Assembly: GCA_964369145.1 (NCBI GenBank)
Contig: CAYJEE010000011.1
Span: 1 to 23,725, forward strand
DNA from: UBA910 sp964369145
GTDB taxonomy: Bacteria > Patescibacteriota > Minisyncoccia > Phycocordibacterales > DATDWN01
Length of the DNA stretch: 23,725 bases
Reading direction: 5' to 3'
This document shows, piece after piece, positions 15,241 to 23,725 of the stretch. The notes under the pieces were generated by a model that was not told the origin of the DNA, made no database searches, and saw only the letters and a program-made list of their open reading frames with translations. Position 1 is the stretch's first letter. Each line of letters begins with the position of its first letter. The position numbers and the translations under genes were made by a program.

Positions 15241-17622
15241 ATGGAAGAATCTAATATTCAGACATCATCAAGTAGTGTAGATAAGTTTACGTTTGTATTG
15301 TTGTTGGCAGTTGTTTTCTTGGCTCCACTATTTTTTGTACCAGGTAGCTTTGTCTCTGTACAGTTTGGGACAAGTCTCTTGTTTGCATTTGGGGTACTTG
15401 TAAGTGCGATAGCTTTCATACTCACATCTTTAAAAAAAGGTGCTATCGAGCTTCCCCAATCAAAATTGTTCTACGGTGGGTCACTCCTTGCGGTACCTGT
15501 AGTATATGCACTCTCATCTCTTTCTCATGGTTTTTCACGACTTTCTTTTCTCGGATATACCTTTGATATCAGTACAGTTGGGTTTGTTGTGTTGAGCTTC
15601 TTGTTTCTACTTCTTGTTTCTCTTGTATTTAAAACTAGAGAACGAATTTTCTATTCGTATGTCGCAGTAGTGGTGTCGCTCCTTGCTGTTGCCACTTTTC
15701 TGATTATCCGTATTGCATTCGGAGTAAACGTGCTTTCTTTTGGGATTTTCACAGAACTCACCAGTACTGCAGTAGGAGGATGGAATAATACAGGTATCTT
15801 TTTCGGTATTGGTGCGATACTCTCACTTCTTACGGTGGAAATGCTCTCGCTCACACGATTTACACGGATACTAACATTGGTTGCATTGGTTGCATCACTT
15901 TTCTTCTTGTCTATCGTTAACTTTGCGACAATCTGGATCATTGTTGCTGCAACAGCATTTCTATTTTTGGTGTATAAAGTATTTTCAATTGAGGGTATCG
16001 GTTTTCTTTCTTGGGGCGATCGAGTAAAGAAGGTTCCATTTACATCACTGACTGTATTTATTATTGCAATTATCTTTACAATATGGGGAGGAACACTTGG
16101 AAATAAACTTGCAACAACATTCAATGTTTCGAGTGTAGATGTGCGACCAACTCTCGGTGTGACTATGGATGTGGTAACCAATACACTTAAAACATCACCA
16201 ATCTTTGGCTCAGGTCCAAACACATTTGCTGCACAGTGGCTCTCATACAAACCTGCAGATATAAATACGACTATATTTTGGAATACTGATTTCGCCTACG
16301 GTGTAGGACTCCTTCCTACATTTGCAGTGACGACAGGTATCCTCGGTGTGCTCTCATGGATCGTATTTTTTGGGATATATCTCTATTATGGATTTAAAGC
16401 GATTTTCTCTAAAATAGTTGATCAGTTTAATCTGTATCTCATCGTTTCATCTTTCTTTATCTCGCTCTACTTGTGGATTATGGTATTTGTCTATATACCA
16501 AGTATTGTGGTGCTCATGCTCACGTTCTTCTTTACTGGATTGTTTTTCGCAACACTCTATATTAGCAATCTACAGCAGGTACAAGTCTATACATTTAACA
16601 AAAATCCAAGAGTTGGTTTTGTAGCGACACTTGGTCTCGTGGGAGTACTCTTGCTTCTTGGAGGTCTTGGATATGGGTTGTTCAATAATTCAAAATCATT
16701 GTGGTATTTCCAAAAGAGCGCTTATGCTGCAAATACAGCGGGTGATTTGGTCCAATCTGAAAATTATTTAGCAAAAGCTATCGAGGCCGTACCATACGAT
16801 GTGTATTATCGTGCACAATCTGAAATCTCAGTTGCAAAAATAAATGCGTTGTTGTCGCAGGACTTATCAAAAGCAAATAAAGAAGAGGTTCAGAAATTCT
16901 TTACTGATGAACTCACTAAATCAATTACAGCAGCGCTCAATGCACAAAAAGCAGATCCTTCAAACTATCTCAACTGGATTGCTCTTGGGCGAGCGTATGA
17001 AATCGCTGTACCTCCACAGACAGAAGTAACTGGTGCATACGAAGGAGCGGTGCTTGCCTATACAAAAGCACTTGAGCGAAATCCTCAAAACCCAGGTATT
17101 AGTTTGCTTTTTGCTCGACTTGAGGCGGCAAAAAATAATCTGAAAAAAGCAAAAGAATATGCGATTACTGCAATCAACCAGAAACCAAACTATATTGACG
17201 CATACTACTTCCTCTCACAGCTTGAAGTGGCAGATAAAAACCTCAAAGGTGCTATCGATTCAGTGGCAGCAGCGAGTGTAATCGAACCAAACAACCCTGC
17301 AATATTCTTCCAGCTCGGTCTGTTGCAGTATAATGGTGAGGATTTCAAATCAGCGATCGGAAGCTTCAATAAATCTCTCCAGATTGCACCTGATTATGCA
17401 AACTCAAAATACTTCCTCGGACTTTCATTGGTCCTTACCGGAGATGTTCCAAACGCAATCAAACAGTTTGAGGACTTAAAAATTACAAATCCAGAAAGTG
17501 AAGAAGTGGAATTTATTCTTTCAAACTTGAAAGCAGGTAAGTCTCCGTTTACAAACGCTCAACCTCCTGCAAATGTGCCTCCAGAGAAGCGACAAAATCT
17601 TCCTGTAAAACAAGATCAGTAG
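15241..17622 (+). CDS. O-antigen ligase/Wzy-like multi-pass membrane protein with C-terminal TPRs
   Basis: A 793-residue protein. The first ~480 residues hold about twelve hydrophobic helices, beginning FTFVLLLAVVFLAPLFFVPG at residue 17. A conserved extracellular-loop motif lies at about 319-339 (SPIFGSGPNTFAAQWLSYKP), followed by FAYGVGLLPTFAVTTGILGVLSW. This is the pattern of O-antigen ligase/polymerase (WaaL/Wzy) proteins, where GxG.N.F precedes a polar segment and 'E.G..G' helix. Residues about 490-770 are tetratricopeptide repeats (for example AVLAYTKALERNPQNPG, AKEYAITAINQKPNYIDAYY, AIGSFNKSLQIAPDYANSKY). The likely role is joining or polymerising glycans at the outer face of the membrane, with TPRs as a docking platform; the exact substrate is unknown. 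The last residues are proline/glutamine-rich. murJ starts 12 bp later, so the two probably form an operon. Confidence 0.85.
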   Translation: MEESNIQTSSSSVDKFTFVLLLAVVFLAPLFFVPGSFVSVQFGTSLLFAFGVLVSAIAFILTSLKKGAIELPQSKLFYGGSLLAVPVVYALSSLSHGFSRLSFLGYTFDISTVGFVVLSFLFLLLVSLVFKTRERIFYSYVAVVVSLLAVATFLIIRIAFGVNVLSFGIFTELTSTAVGGWNNTGIFFGIGAILSLLTVEMLSLTRFTRILTLVALVASLFFLSIVNFATIWIIVAATAFLFLVYKVFSIEGIGFLSWGDRVKKVPFTSLTVFIIAIIFTIWGGTLGNKLATTFNVSSVDVRPTLGVTMDVVTNTLKTSPIFGSGPNTFAAQWLSYKPADINTTIFWNTDFAYGVGLLPTFAVTTGILGVLSWIVFFGIYLYYGFKAIFSKIVDQFNLYLIVSSFFISLYLWIMVFVYIPSIVVLMLTFFFTGLFFATLYISNLQQVQVYTFNKNPRVGFVATLGLVGVLLLLGGLGYGLFNNSKSLWYFQKSAYAANTAGDLVQSENYLAKAIEAVPYDVYYRAQSEISVAKINALLSQDLSKANKEEVQKFFTDELTKSITAALNAQKADPSNYLNWIALGRAYEIAVPPQTEVTGAYEGAVLAYTKALERNPQNPGISLLFARLEAAKNNLKKAKEYAITAINQKPNYIDAYYFLSQLEVADKNLKGAIDSVAAASVIEPNNPAIFFQLGLLQYNGEDFKSAIGSFNKSLQIAPDYANSKYFLGLSLVLTGDVPNAIKQFEDLKITNPESEEVEFILSNLKAGKSPFTNAQPPANVPPEKRQNLPVKQDQ

Positions 17623-17634
17623 GCATTATTAGGT

Positions 17635-19311
17635 ATGGTAAAAAAGATACTGCATATATTTAATCGAGAGATAACCGGCCTTCACCAGGCCGCTTATCTT
17701 TTAGGTTTCTTTGCAATTCTTTCTCAAATTCTTGCATTGTTTCGAGACAGGCTTCTCGCATCTATGTTTGGTGCGGGGCAAAGTCTTGATTTGTACTATG
17801 CTGCATTTCGTATTCCTGATATCGTATTTGCCACAGTCGCATCTCTTGTGTCCGTGTCAGTGATTATACCGTTCTTAGTTGAGCGTATAGATAGGGATGA
17901 GGGTGAAGCGAAACATTTTCTTAACAACATATTTACCTTCTATATGGTACTTATGTCTGTAGTGTCTGCGATATTGTTTTTTGCCACCCCGTGGTTACTC
18001 AAGATGTTTTTTCCGTACATGAGTAAGGCGGATACGTTTGGAGAACTGGTTACGATGACACGAGTATTGCTCGCATCACCGTTCTTACTCGGTTTATCAA
18101 ACCTCTTTGCAAGTGTGACACAGGTGTATCGTAGGTTCTTTGTGTATGCTATAGCTCCGGTGATGTACAACATAGGGATTATGTTTGGAATCCTTGTTCT
18201 GTACCCACTCTACGGACTCAAAGGGCTCACGTTTGGTGTGATATCTGGGGCATTGTTACATTTACTCATTCAAATCCCGTCTGTGTTTTCTGCTGGGTTT
18301 TTACCAAAATTTCATTTTCCGCTTGATGTCGCATCAATTAAAAAAGTTATTTTCATCTCGCTTCCGCGGACGATTACTGTCTCTTCCAATGAGTTAACCG
18401 AATTGTTCCTGATCTCGTTTGCGTCATTGTTGATCCCTGGTTCTATATCCGTGTTCAACTTTTCTTTCAATCTTCAATCCGTTCCGTTTTCTATTATTGG
18501 AGTCAGTTATTCACTTGCAGCATTTCCTACGCTCACTCGGTTGTTTTCAAAAGGTAATCAAGAACAGTTTTTGGAGCAGATGATTGTGTCTTCGCGTCAT
18601 ATTATTTTCTGGTCAGTACCTATTTCGGTCTTATTTATTGTTTTACGTGCACAGATTGTGAGAACTATACTGGGAAGCGGTCATTTTAATTGGGATGACA
18701 CTCGACTGACTGCTGCAGCACTCGGTCTATTTACCATATCGCTTGTTGCGCAAAATCTCACAACGCTTTTTGTTCGGTCGTATTATGCACGAGGAAAGAC
18801 TAAGCCACCGCTCTTTATGAATATGTTTTCTGCAGGGTTGATCGTGGTGATCTCGTATGCGTTGGTTGTATTTTTTCTGAACGTACCACTTTTCACGTAT
18901 TTCATCGAATCAGTATTTAAAGTCGAAAATATTCCAGGTACAATCGTGTTGATGCTTCCACTCGGGTATAGTATCGGAACACTGGTCAATATGGTGATTC
19001 ATTGGTATGCGTTTGAAAGAGAGTATAAGGAGTATTCTGTTTCTGTATTAAAAACTTTTTTCCAAACCATAAGTGCGTCAGTTATTATGGGTTATGTGGC
19101 CTATAGGATGTTGGATCTATTTGCATATGTATTTAATATGGATACATTGTTCGGTATTTTTATGCAGGGATTGTCTGCGGGTATAGTAGGTATCGGAGTG
19201 TGGATTATTATCTTATTCCTGCTTAAAAGTCATGAATTGAAAGATGTGTGGGCAACCCTACATAAGCGTATTTGGAAGGCAAAGGTTGTGGCACCGGATG
19301 TGGTTCAGTAA
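17635..19311 (+). CDS. murJ: Lipid II flippase MurJ
   Basis: A 558-residue protein of the MurJ/MviN family (MOP superfamily), which moves lipid II across the membrane for peptidoglycan synthesis. The N-terminal signature LFRDRLLASMFGAGQSLDLYYAAFRIPD is diagnostic. About fourteen hydrophobic helices and a charged tail follow. By alignment to E. coli MurJ, R37-D38 correspond to R24-D25, D52 to D39 and R59 to K46, while Q31 sits where E. coli has R18. Length is near the usual ~510-550. The ATG at 17635 has AGG only 3 bases upstream, too close for a normal Shine-Dalgarno site. The short gap from the preceding gene suggests translational coupling. Pairing with a glycan-ligase-like gene fits an envelope-assembly operon. 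Confidence 0.95.
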   Translation: MVKKILHIFNREITGLHQAAYLLGFFAILSQILALFRDRLLASMFGAGQSLDLYYAAFRIPDIVFATVASLVSVSVIIPFLVERIDRDEGEAKHFLNNIFTFYMVLMSVVSAILFFATPWLLKMFFPYMSKADTFGELVTMTRVLLASPFLLGLSNLFASVTQVYRRFFVYAIAPVMYNIGIMFGILVLYPLYGLKGLTFGVISGALLHLLIQIPSVFSAGFLPKFHFPLDVASIKKVIFISLPRTITVSSNELTELFLISFASLLIPGSISVFNFSFNLQSVPFSIIGVSYSLAAFPTLTRLFSKGNQEQFLEQMIVSSRHIIFWSVPISVLFIVLRAQIVRTILGSGHFNWDDTRLTAAALGLFTISLVAQNLTTLFVRSYYARGKTKPPLFMNMFSAGLIVVISYALVVFFLNVPLFTYFIESVFKVENIPGTIVLMLPLGYSIGTLVNMVIHWYAFEREYKEYSVSVLKTFFQTISASVIMGYVAYRMLDLFAYVFNMDTLFGIFMQGLSAGIVGIGVWIIILFLLKSHELKDVWATLHKRIWKAKVVAPDVVQ

Positions 19312-19357
19312 TGTATATGATGTGAAGCGGCATCTATGTAGTTTTGTAAACAAGTAG

Positions 19358-19363
19358 TATAAT
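19358..19363 (+). promoter_or_regulatory. Possible -10 box upstream of the 884-aa secreted protein
   Basis: TATAAT lies in the 80-bp gap after murJ and would give a leader of about 22 bases to the ATG at 19392. TATTAT at 19369-19374 is an alternative. No good -35 hexamer is visible for either. Confidence 0.35.
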
Positions 19364-19391
19364 TAAATTATTATAGGTAATCAATATTACA

Positions 19392-22046
19392 ATGTCAGAA
19401 ACACTTTCTATGTTATTACTCTCACTTACTACACTTCTCTCTTCAATTGGTGGGGGGATCACATCGTTGAGTGCGACTCCAGTACACACTCAAGTGGCAC
19501 AAGTGGTAAATAGCGGAAATAGAATACAATTTAGTCTAAATAAAAATGGACTACAGTCACTTACGTATAACGGACAATCATATCTCACTCCAGCTCCGAA
19601 AAGTGCTCCAATTGTAACAAATGCAGTTTTTAAAACTCCGGAGGGTACTTTGAGACCATATGGTTGGTTAAATGGTACTCTTGGACATGATGATTTTTAT
19701 TATTGGAACACAGCAAGTACAACTGTGGGTCCTAATGGTGATTATTTTCAGCATATATATCATCCAGGTAAACCAGATAGTTTTACAGTAAAATTTAATT
19801 TTAATGTTACCGACAGTAATACAGTGAAAGTAACTCTTGATGTTACTAATAATGATCCAGTTAATATACTTACAGGGATTAGTTTAAATTATTTTATGCA
19901 GTTAATGTTACCTGCTGCAGCAAATAATTATGCAAACAATATACCAATTGTACTTGGTGCATATGCTCAAAATGCAAAACCTATGCAATTTTGGAATGGT
20001 AGCTGGGGAAGTGTAGCTTTGTGGCCAGATAGTTATACTAATAATTCATACCTGCTTGCATACTATCAAAGCGCAGGACAAACTATGTTTAACCCAATTA
20101 TCAGTAATAGTTATTCAATGTCCGGAAAGGTGTTTGAAGACCAGATTCTTCCGGGACAAACATGGAGGTATGTTTTTAATCTTCGATTTGGTAATACATC
20201 AGATACACCAGCAACATTAGTCCCTGAAGCATATACTAACCTGCGTAATAGTTTTCCATATACTTTGAATTGGCCTGATAGAAGACCAATTGCTCGAGCA
20301 TTTATTGCAGAAGGTACAAAACGAAGTGAACTTAATCCACGAGGGTACCTAAATGATCCTCTTCTTGATGTGTCTAGCACAACGCTTTTTCGTAGAAGGA
20401 TGCTCGATGCTGCTGATAGGACGCTTGCAAATATGAATAATATGGATCCAAAGCCGCAAGGGCTTATGATTTGGGACTTAGAAGGGCAAGAATTTAGTCA
20501 TGCATTTACTTATGTCGGATACCCAAGTAAACTTGCTCATATGGCTCCTGAAATGGATCGAATTGCTGATGAATATTTAAAGAAATTTACTGATGCGGGG
20601 TATAAAATTGGAATGACATTGCGCCCAAGCGAGTTTGGTTCAGGTGCTACATTACCATCGACGTGTCGTTATGATACTAATTACGAATTATCTGATAAAT
20701 TTATTTTAACAAGTGCATTATTTCCACATCGATCATATCTTTGTACTGCAACAAATACATGGAGTCAAAGGGGTCTCGGATTGCAGGTTACATTAAAAGA
20801 CGATAGTTTAATTCTTGAAAATTTGCGCTCAAAAGTTCGGTATTCCCGGGATCGTTGGGGTGCAACAATTTTTTATGTGGATAGTACTGTCTATCCAGGT
20901 GGGACACCTATCAATTTTGAAGTTTGGAGAACATTGCAGAAAGAATTTCCTGATACACTCTTTTTCCCTGAAAATGAGGCTCCGATGTATTTTGGATCAA
21001 CAGCTCCTTATAATCAAGCAAATATGGGGGCGTTTGAAACACCTGTTGGAGTAAGGAATATTTACCCTCAAGCTTTTTCAGTTATTCAGGCTACAGATGG
21101 AATAAATTACGCTGATCCAGCGACGTATAATAGAGTGCTCGCATCAGTTAAAGCAGGGAACATTCTTATGGTTGATGGATGGTATACAAGTCCTCAGAAT
21201 AAAAATATATTAAAAGTGTATCGTGATGCAAGTGCTGGTGCTACTCCTTTGCCTGTAGGCGTGACATCTCTTAATACACCAACCCCTGTGGTAACATCGC
21301 CACCTCCAGCTACTTCAGTGACTCCACCATATACACCACCTACAATAAATACATCAGTGATTTCAAATAGTCCAATTACTCTTATATTATTTGGTAATAA
21401 TCCTGCATATGTACAAAAGGGAACTCAATATAACGATCCAGGTGTGCAAGTGACTGGAAGTACAGATTACCTCTTTAATATTAAAGCAAATATAAATGGC
21501 AAGGATGTAGGGACAGTTAATAATATTCAGTTAAATACTCAAACTACAGGAACATCAACTATCACATATTCAGTTACTGATTCTCAAGGTAAGAGCGCTA
21601 CTGTTACTCGTACTGTTGTGGTATACACAGGTAGTGCTGTGGATGCACCTGTATCTACACAAGTTAATTTTCTCCCCGCAACCATAGCACTTTCGCGGAC
21701 TCTATCAGTAGGTACTCAAGGTGCTGATGTTGTAACGCTACAGCAGTTCTTAATATCTAAAGGGTATCTCTCACAAGACACTATGCCACTTGGATACTTT
21801 GGATCATCGACTCGTGAAGCGGTAAAAAAATTTCAATGTGCCACTATGCAGTTGTGTACAGGAGATGAATCAACAACAGGGTATGGAATGGTGGGGCAGA
21901 AGACACGAGTATACATAAATGGAAACTCAATAGCACCTTCAGTAACATCTGAGGATAGTCGTATTAAAGCATTAATGGATCAGATTACTTCGCTTCTTAA
22001 AATGATCGAGCAATTGAGGGAGCAGATTGCAGCGATGAAAAAGTAG
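19392..22046 (+). CDS. Secreted glycosidase-like protein with Ig-like (DUF5011) and peptidoglycan-binding domains
   Basis: An 884-residue protein. A hydrophobic N-terminus (about 5-30, LSMLLLSLTTLLSSIGGGIT) indicates export. Residues about 42-280 look like a beta-sandwich (NRIQFSLNKNGLQSLTYNGQ, then DVTNNDPVNILTGISLNYF). Residues about 300-620 look like a TIM barrel with conserved acidic strand ends: MIWDLEGQEF (about 359-368), IGMTLRPSEF, ATIFYVDST (about 493-501) and LFFPENEAP (about 523-531). Beta-sandwich plus barrel is the layout of several glycoside hydrolase families; I cannot assign one, and the D/E residues are only candidate catalytic groups. A Pro/Thr linker follows, then a DUF5011-like Ig domain (about 662-745). 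Next come a PG_binding_1 domain (about 770-845, LSVGTQGADVVTLQQFLISKG ... GYFGSSTREAVKKFQ, in two parts) and a terminal coiled coil (854-884). It is probably held on the cell wall. Confidence 0.85.
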   Translation: MSETLSMLLLSLTTLLSSIGGGITSLSATPVHTQVAQVVNSGNRIQFSLNKNGLQSLTYNGQSYLTPAPKSAPIVTNAVFKTPEGTLRPYGWLNGTLGHDDFYYWNTASTTVGPNGDYFQHIYHPGKPDSFTVKFNFNVTDSNTVKVTLDVTNNDPVNILTGISLNYFMQLMLPAAANNYANNIPIVLGAYAQNAKPMQFWNGSWGSVALWPDSYTNNSYLLAYYQSAGQTMFNPIISNSYSMSGKVFEDQILPGQTWRYVFNLRFGNTSDTPATLVPEAYTNLRNSFPYTLNWPDRRPIARAFIAEGTKRSELNPRGYLNDPLLDVSSTTLFRRRMLDAADRTLANMNNMDPKPQGLMIWDLEGQEFSHAFTYVGYPSKLAHMAPEMDRIADEYLKKFTDAGYKIGMTLRPSEFGSGATLPSTCRYDTNYELSDKFILTSALFPHRSYLCTATNTWSQRGLGLQVTLKDDSLILENLRSKVRYSRDRWGATIFYVDSTVYPGGTPINFEVWRTLQKEFPDTLFFPENEAPMYFGSTAPYNQANMGAFETPVGVRNIYPQAFSVIQATDGINYADPATYNRVLASVKAGNILMVDGWYTSPQNKNILKVYRDASAGATPLPVGVTSLNTPTPVVTSPPPATSVTPPYTPPTINTSVISNSPITLILFGNNPAYVQKGTQYNDPGVQVTGSTDYLFNIKANINGKDVGTVNNIQLNTQTTGTSTITYSVTDSQGKSATVTRTVVVYTGSAVDAPVSTQVNFLPATIALSRTLSVGTQGADVVTLQQFLISKGYLSQDTMPLGYFGSSTREAVKKFQCATMQLCTGDESTTGYGMVGQKTRVYINGNSIAPSVTSEDSRIKALMDQITSLLKMIEQLREQIAAMKK

Positions 22047-22070
22047 GAAAATTTCCTATTCTATGCTTAA

Positions 22071-23725
22071 ATGACGACAATGAATCATATCCGAAATTTT
22101 AGTATTATCGCGCATATTGACCACGGAAAGTCTACTTTAGCTGACCGTATGCTTGAGATTACTCATACGATTGAGAAGCGTAAAATGCAGGATCAGGTGC
22201 TCGACTCGATGGAGCTTGAACGTGAGCGGGGAATTACGATCAAGATGCAGCCTGTGCGAATGGAATACGCATATGAAGGTAAGAAATACATTTTAAACTT
22301 AATTGACACTCCGGGGCACATCGACTTCTCGTATGAGGTATCTCGAGCGCTCAAGGCTGTAGAAGGTTGTGTGCTTCTTGTAGACGCTACGCAGGGTGTA
22401 CAAGCTCAAACTCTCTCTGTGCTCTCTATGGCTCGTGAAGCAGGGCTCAAGATCATTCCTGTGCTTTCAAAGATCGATTCGCCACTTGCGCGAATTGATG
22501 ATGTACGTCTGCAGGTGGTCAAGCTTCTTGATTGTAGTCCAGATGATGTACTCTTGGTATCTGGGAGAACAGGTGAAGGTGTGGAGACTTTACTACAGAA
22601 AATTATTGAAGTCATACCACCACCACATCTTGAGATAGAAACCCCTCACTTCCGAGCATTGATTTTTGATTTCAAGTATTCAACGCACCGAGGAGTGATT
22701 GTATTTGTGCGTGTGATGAATGGGACAATCACACGAAACACTCCACTGATTTTTAAAATTGCTAATGAAAAATTTACTGCAATTGAAGTGGGGATTTTTG
22801 CTCCAGGTGAAAAACCGGTTGAATCTCTCTCTGCGGGAGAAACCGGCTATATTGTGACTGGTATTAAAGAACCAGGTATCGCATCGGTCGGAGACACGGT
22901 GGCGAGCCTCACTGATACCAACCCTCCACTTCATGGATACATGTCACCTCGTCCTGTGGTCTGGGCATCGATCTATCCTGAAAGTCAGGATGATTTTGTG
23001 CTTTTGAAGCAATCGCTCGGTAAGCTCAAGCTTTCTGACTCGTCGTATACGTTCGATGAAGAATCATCCGGCTCTCTCGGGCGTGGATTTCGGTGTGGTT
23101 TCCTTGGAATGCTTCATCTTGAAATTATTACTGAACGACTAAAGCGTGAGTTTGGGTTGACGCTGGTAGTGACTATGCCGACGATTACCTATAAGGTGAC
23201 ACTGCGAAATGGGACAGAACAGATGATTTATTCTCCTGCATTTTTTCCTGACGATGGTACATATACAAAAGTGATTGAACCGTGGGTAGATATGACGATT
23301 ATCTGTCCTACTCCATATCTTGGAAATATCATGACCTTACTCTATGAACATGAGGGTGAGCTCGGTGAGTCAGAAAACTTCGGTGAAGATCGTGCCAAGC
23401 TTTCTATACAGATGCCTTTACGAGAAATGATGCGAAACTTTTTTGATAAACTTAAAAGTGCAACCTCTGGATACGCTTCAGTGTCGTACGAGCTCAACCG
23501 TGAAAGAGAGGCGCACGTCACTCGACTTGATATATTGGTTGCTGATGAAGTGATGCCGGCATTTTCTCGAGTGGTGGCAAAAAGGACGGTAGAAGAAGAG
23601 GCTGAAAAGTCAGTTGAAAAACTTCATATGATTATGCCTCGACAAATGGTGGCAATGAAAATCCAAGGAAAGGCTTTGGGTCGTATTATTGCGTCTCGTA
23701 CAATGACTGCTTTCAGAAAAGATGT
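22071..23725 (+). CDS. lepA: Elongation factor 4 (LepA), 3' end outside window
   Basis: 551 codons of a ~600-residue protein; about 45-50 C-terminal residues are missing. LepA is a ribosome-associated translational GTPase. GTPase motifs: G1 AHIDHGKST (14-22), G2 in RERGITIK and G3 DTPGH are canonical. G4 reads SKID (133-136) instead of NKID, and G5 reads SGR (164-166) instead of SAK. The LepA-specific segments GRGFRCGFLGMLHLEIITERL, FFDKLKSATSGYASVSYE and the start of the C-terminal domain (MPRQMVAMKIQGKALGRIIA ... TAFRKDV) are all present, so the identity is certain. The ATG at 22071 gives MTTMNHIRNFSIIAHIDHGK (the ATG at 22080 is also possible). It lies 24 bp after the previous stop with no clear Shine-Dalgarno site; TATTCT at 22057-22062 could be a -10 box. 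Confidence 0.96.
   Translation, partial: MTTMNHIRNFSIIAHIDHGKSTLADRMLEITHTIEKRKMQDQVLDSMELERERGITIKMQPVRMEYAYEGKKYILNLIDTPGHIDFSYEVSRALKAVEGCVLLVDATQGVQAQTLSVLSMAREAGLKIIPVLSKIDSPLARIDDVRLQVVKLLDCSPDDVLLVSGRTGEGVETLLQKIIEVIPPPHLEIETPHFRALIFDFKYSTHRGVIVFVRVMNGTITRNTPLIFKIANEKFTAIEVGIFAPGEKPVESLSAGETGYIVTGIKEPGIASVGDTVASLTDTNPPLHGYMSPRPVVWASIYPESQDDFVLLKQSLGKLKLSDSSYTFDEESSGSLGRGFRCGFLGMLHLEIITERLKREFGLTLVVTMPTITYKVTLRNGTEQMIYSPAFFPDDGTYTKVIEPWVDMTIICPTPYLGNIMTLLYEHEGELGESENFGEDRAKLSIQMPLREMMRNFFDKLKSATSGYASVSYELNREREAHVTRLDILVADEVMPAFSRVVAKRTVEEEAEKSVEKLHMIMPRQMVAMKIQGKALGRIIASRTMTAFRKD

Noticed and set aside
14531..15280. 249-codon plus-strand open frame starting in array D
   Set aside because: It covers rnpB on the opposite strand, both promoters and the terminator. 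Its beginning (RTNKSDWTHKTY) is only the translation of the 9-bp repeats.
15651..16250. 199-codon minus-strand open frame
   Set aside because: It is antisense to the membrane half of the O-antigen-ligase-like gene, with composition expected from the complement of hydrophobic codons. No family resemblance was seen.
22045..22060. TAGGAAA-A-TTTCCTA as terminator or operator before lepA
   Set aside because: The arms are 7 bp with a single central base, so it cannot form a hairpin, and there is no supporting evidence for an operator.

Overview
This window looks like part of a chromosome from an uncultivated Patescibacteria/CPR bacterium, most likely of the Parcubacteria group. The grounds are indirect. 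There are several very large, repeat-rich secreted proteins (GNVGIGT-type fibre repeats, DUF2341, LamG, DUF5011-like Ig, PG-binding domain). They sit next to a four-helix-bundle 'suffix' protein, an O-antigen-ligase/TPR protein, MurJ and LepA. Start codons lack clear Shine-Dalgarno sites. TGA is used as a stop (for example at 12238), so the code is standard and not the Gracilibacteria/SR1 code. The assignment is inference; no 16S gene is present.

Layout, left to right. (1) 1-5816: the 3' part of a giant fibre-like surface protein; it contains an apparent seven-bladed beta-propeller and ends in a processing-like domain, a coiled coil and an Ig-like domain. (2) 5835-8162: a secreted protein with two DUF2341+LamG modules that share a perfect 251-bp duplication. 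(3) 8229-8684: a small membrane-anchored protein. (4) 8716-10884: a secreted protein with three LamG domains. (5) 10971-11507: a small membrane-anchored protein. (6) 11505-14631: a four-helix-bundle (23S rRNA intervening-sequence/Avd superfamily) gene and a second triple-LamG paralogue. Four arrays of a degenerate 9-bp repeat lie around and inside the four-helix-bundle gene and after the LamG gene. (7) 14630-15105: a bidirectional terminator and the RNase P RNA gene (rnpB) on the minus strand with a good sigma70-type promoter. (8) 15241-19311: an O-antigen ligase-like/TPR membrane protein and murJ, 12 bp apart. (9) 19392-22046: a secreted glycosidase-like protein with Ig and peptidoglycan-binding domains. 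(10) 22071 to the window end: lepA, missing its C-terminus.

Functionally, most of the window is a cell-surface locus: adhesin or carbohydrate-binding proteins, cell-wall-attached proteins, and envelope export/polymerisation functions. Two housekeeping genes (rnpB, lepA) lie among them. All protein genes are on the plus strand; only rnpB is on the minus strand. Several plus-strand genes have a TATAAT-like box exactly 6 or 7 nt before the ATG, which suggests leaderless transcripts.

The most interesting element is the four-helix-bundle gene with its 9-bp-period arrays. Each intergenic array reads in one orientation on its left and in the opposite orientation on its right, so it can fold into a long hairpin. 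One array continues in frame through the protein-coding sequence. The related 23S rRNA intervening sequences are also stem-loops that encode a four-helix-bundle protein, so this may be a related, poorly described protein/repeat element.
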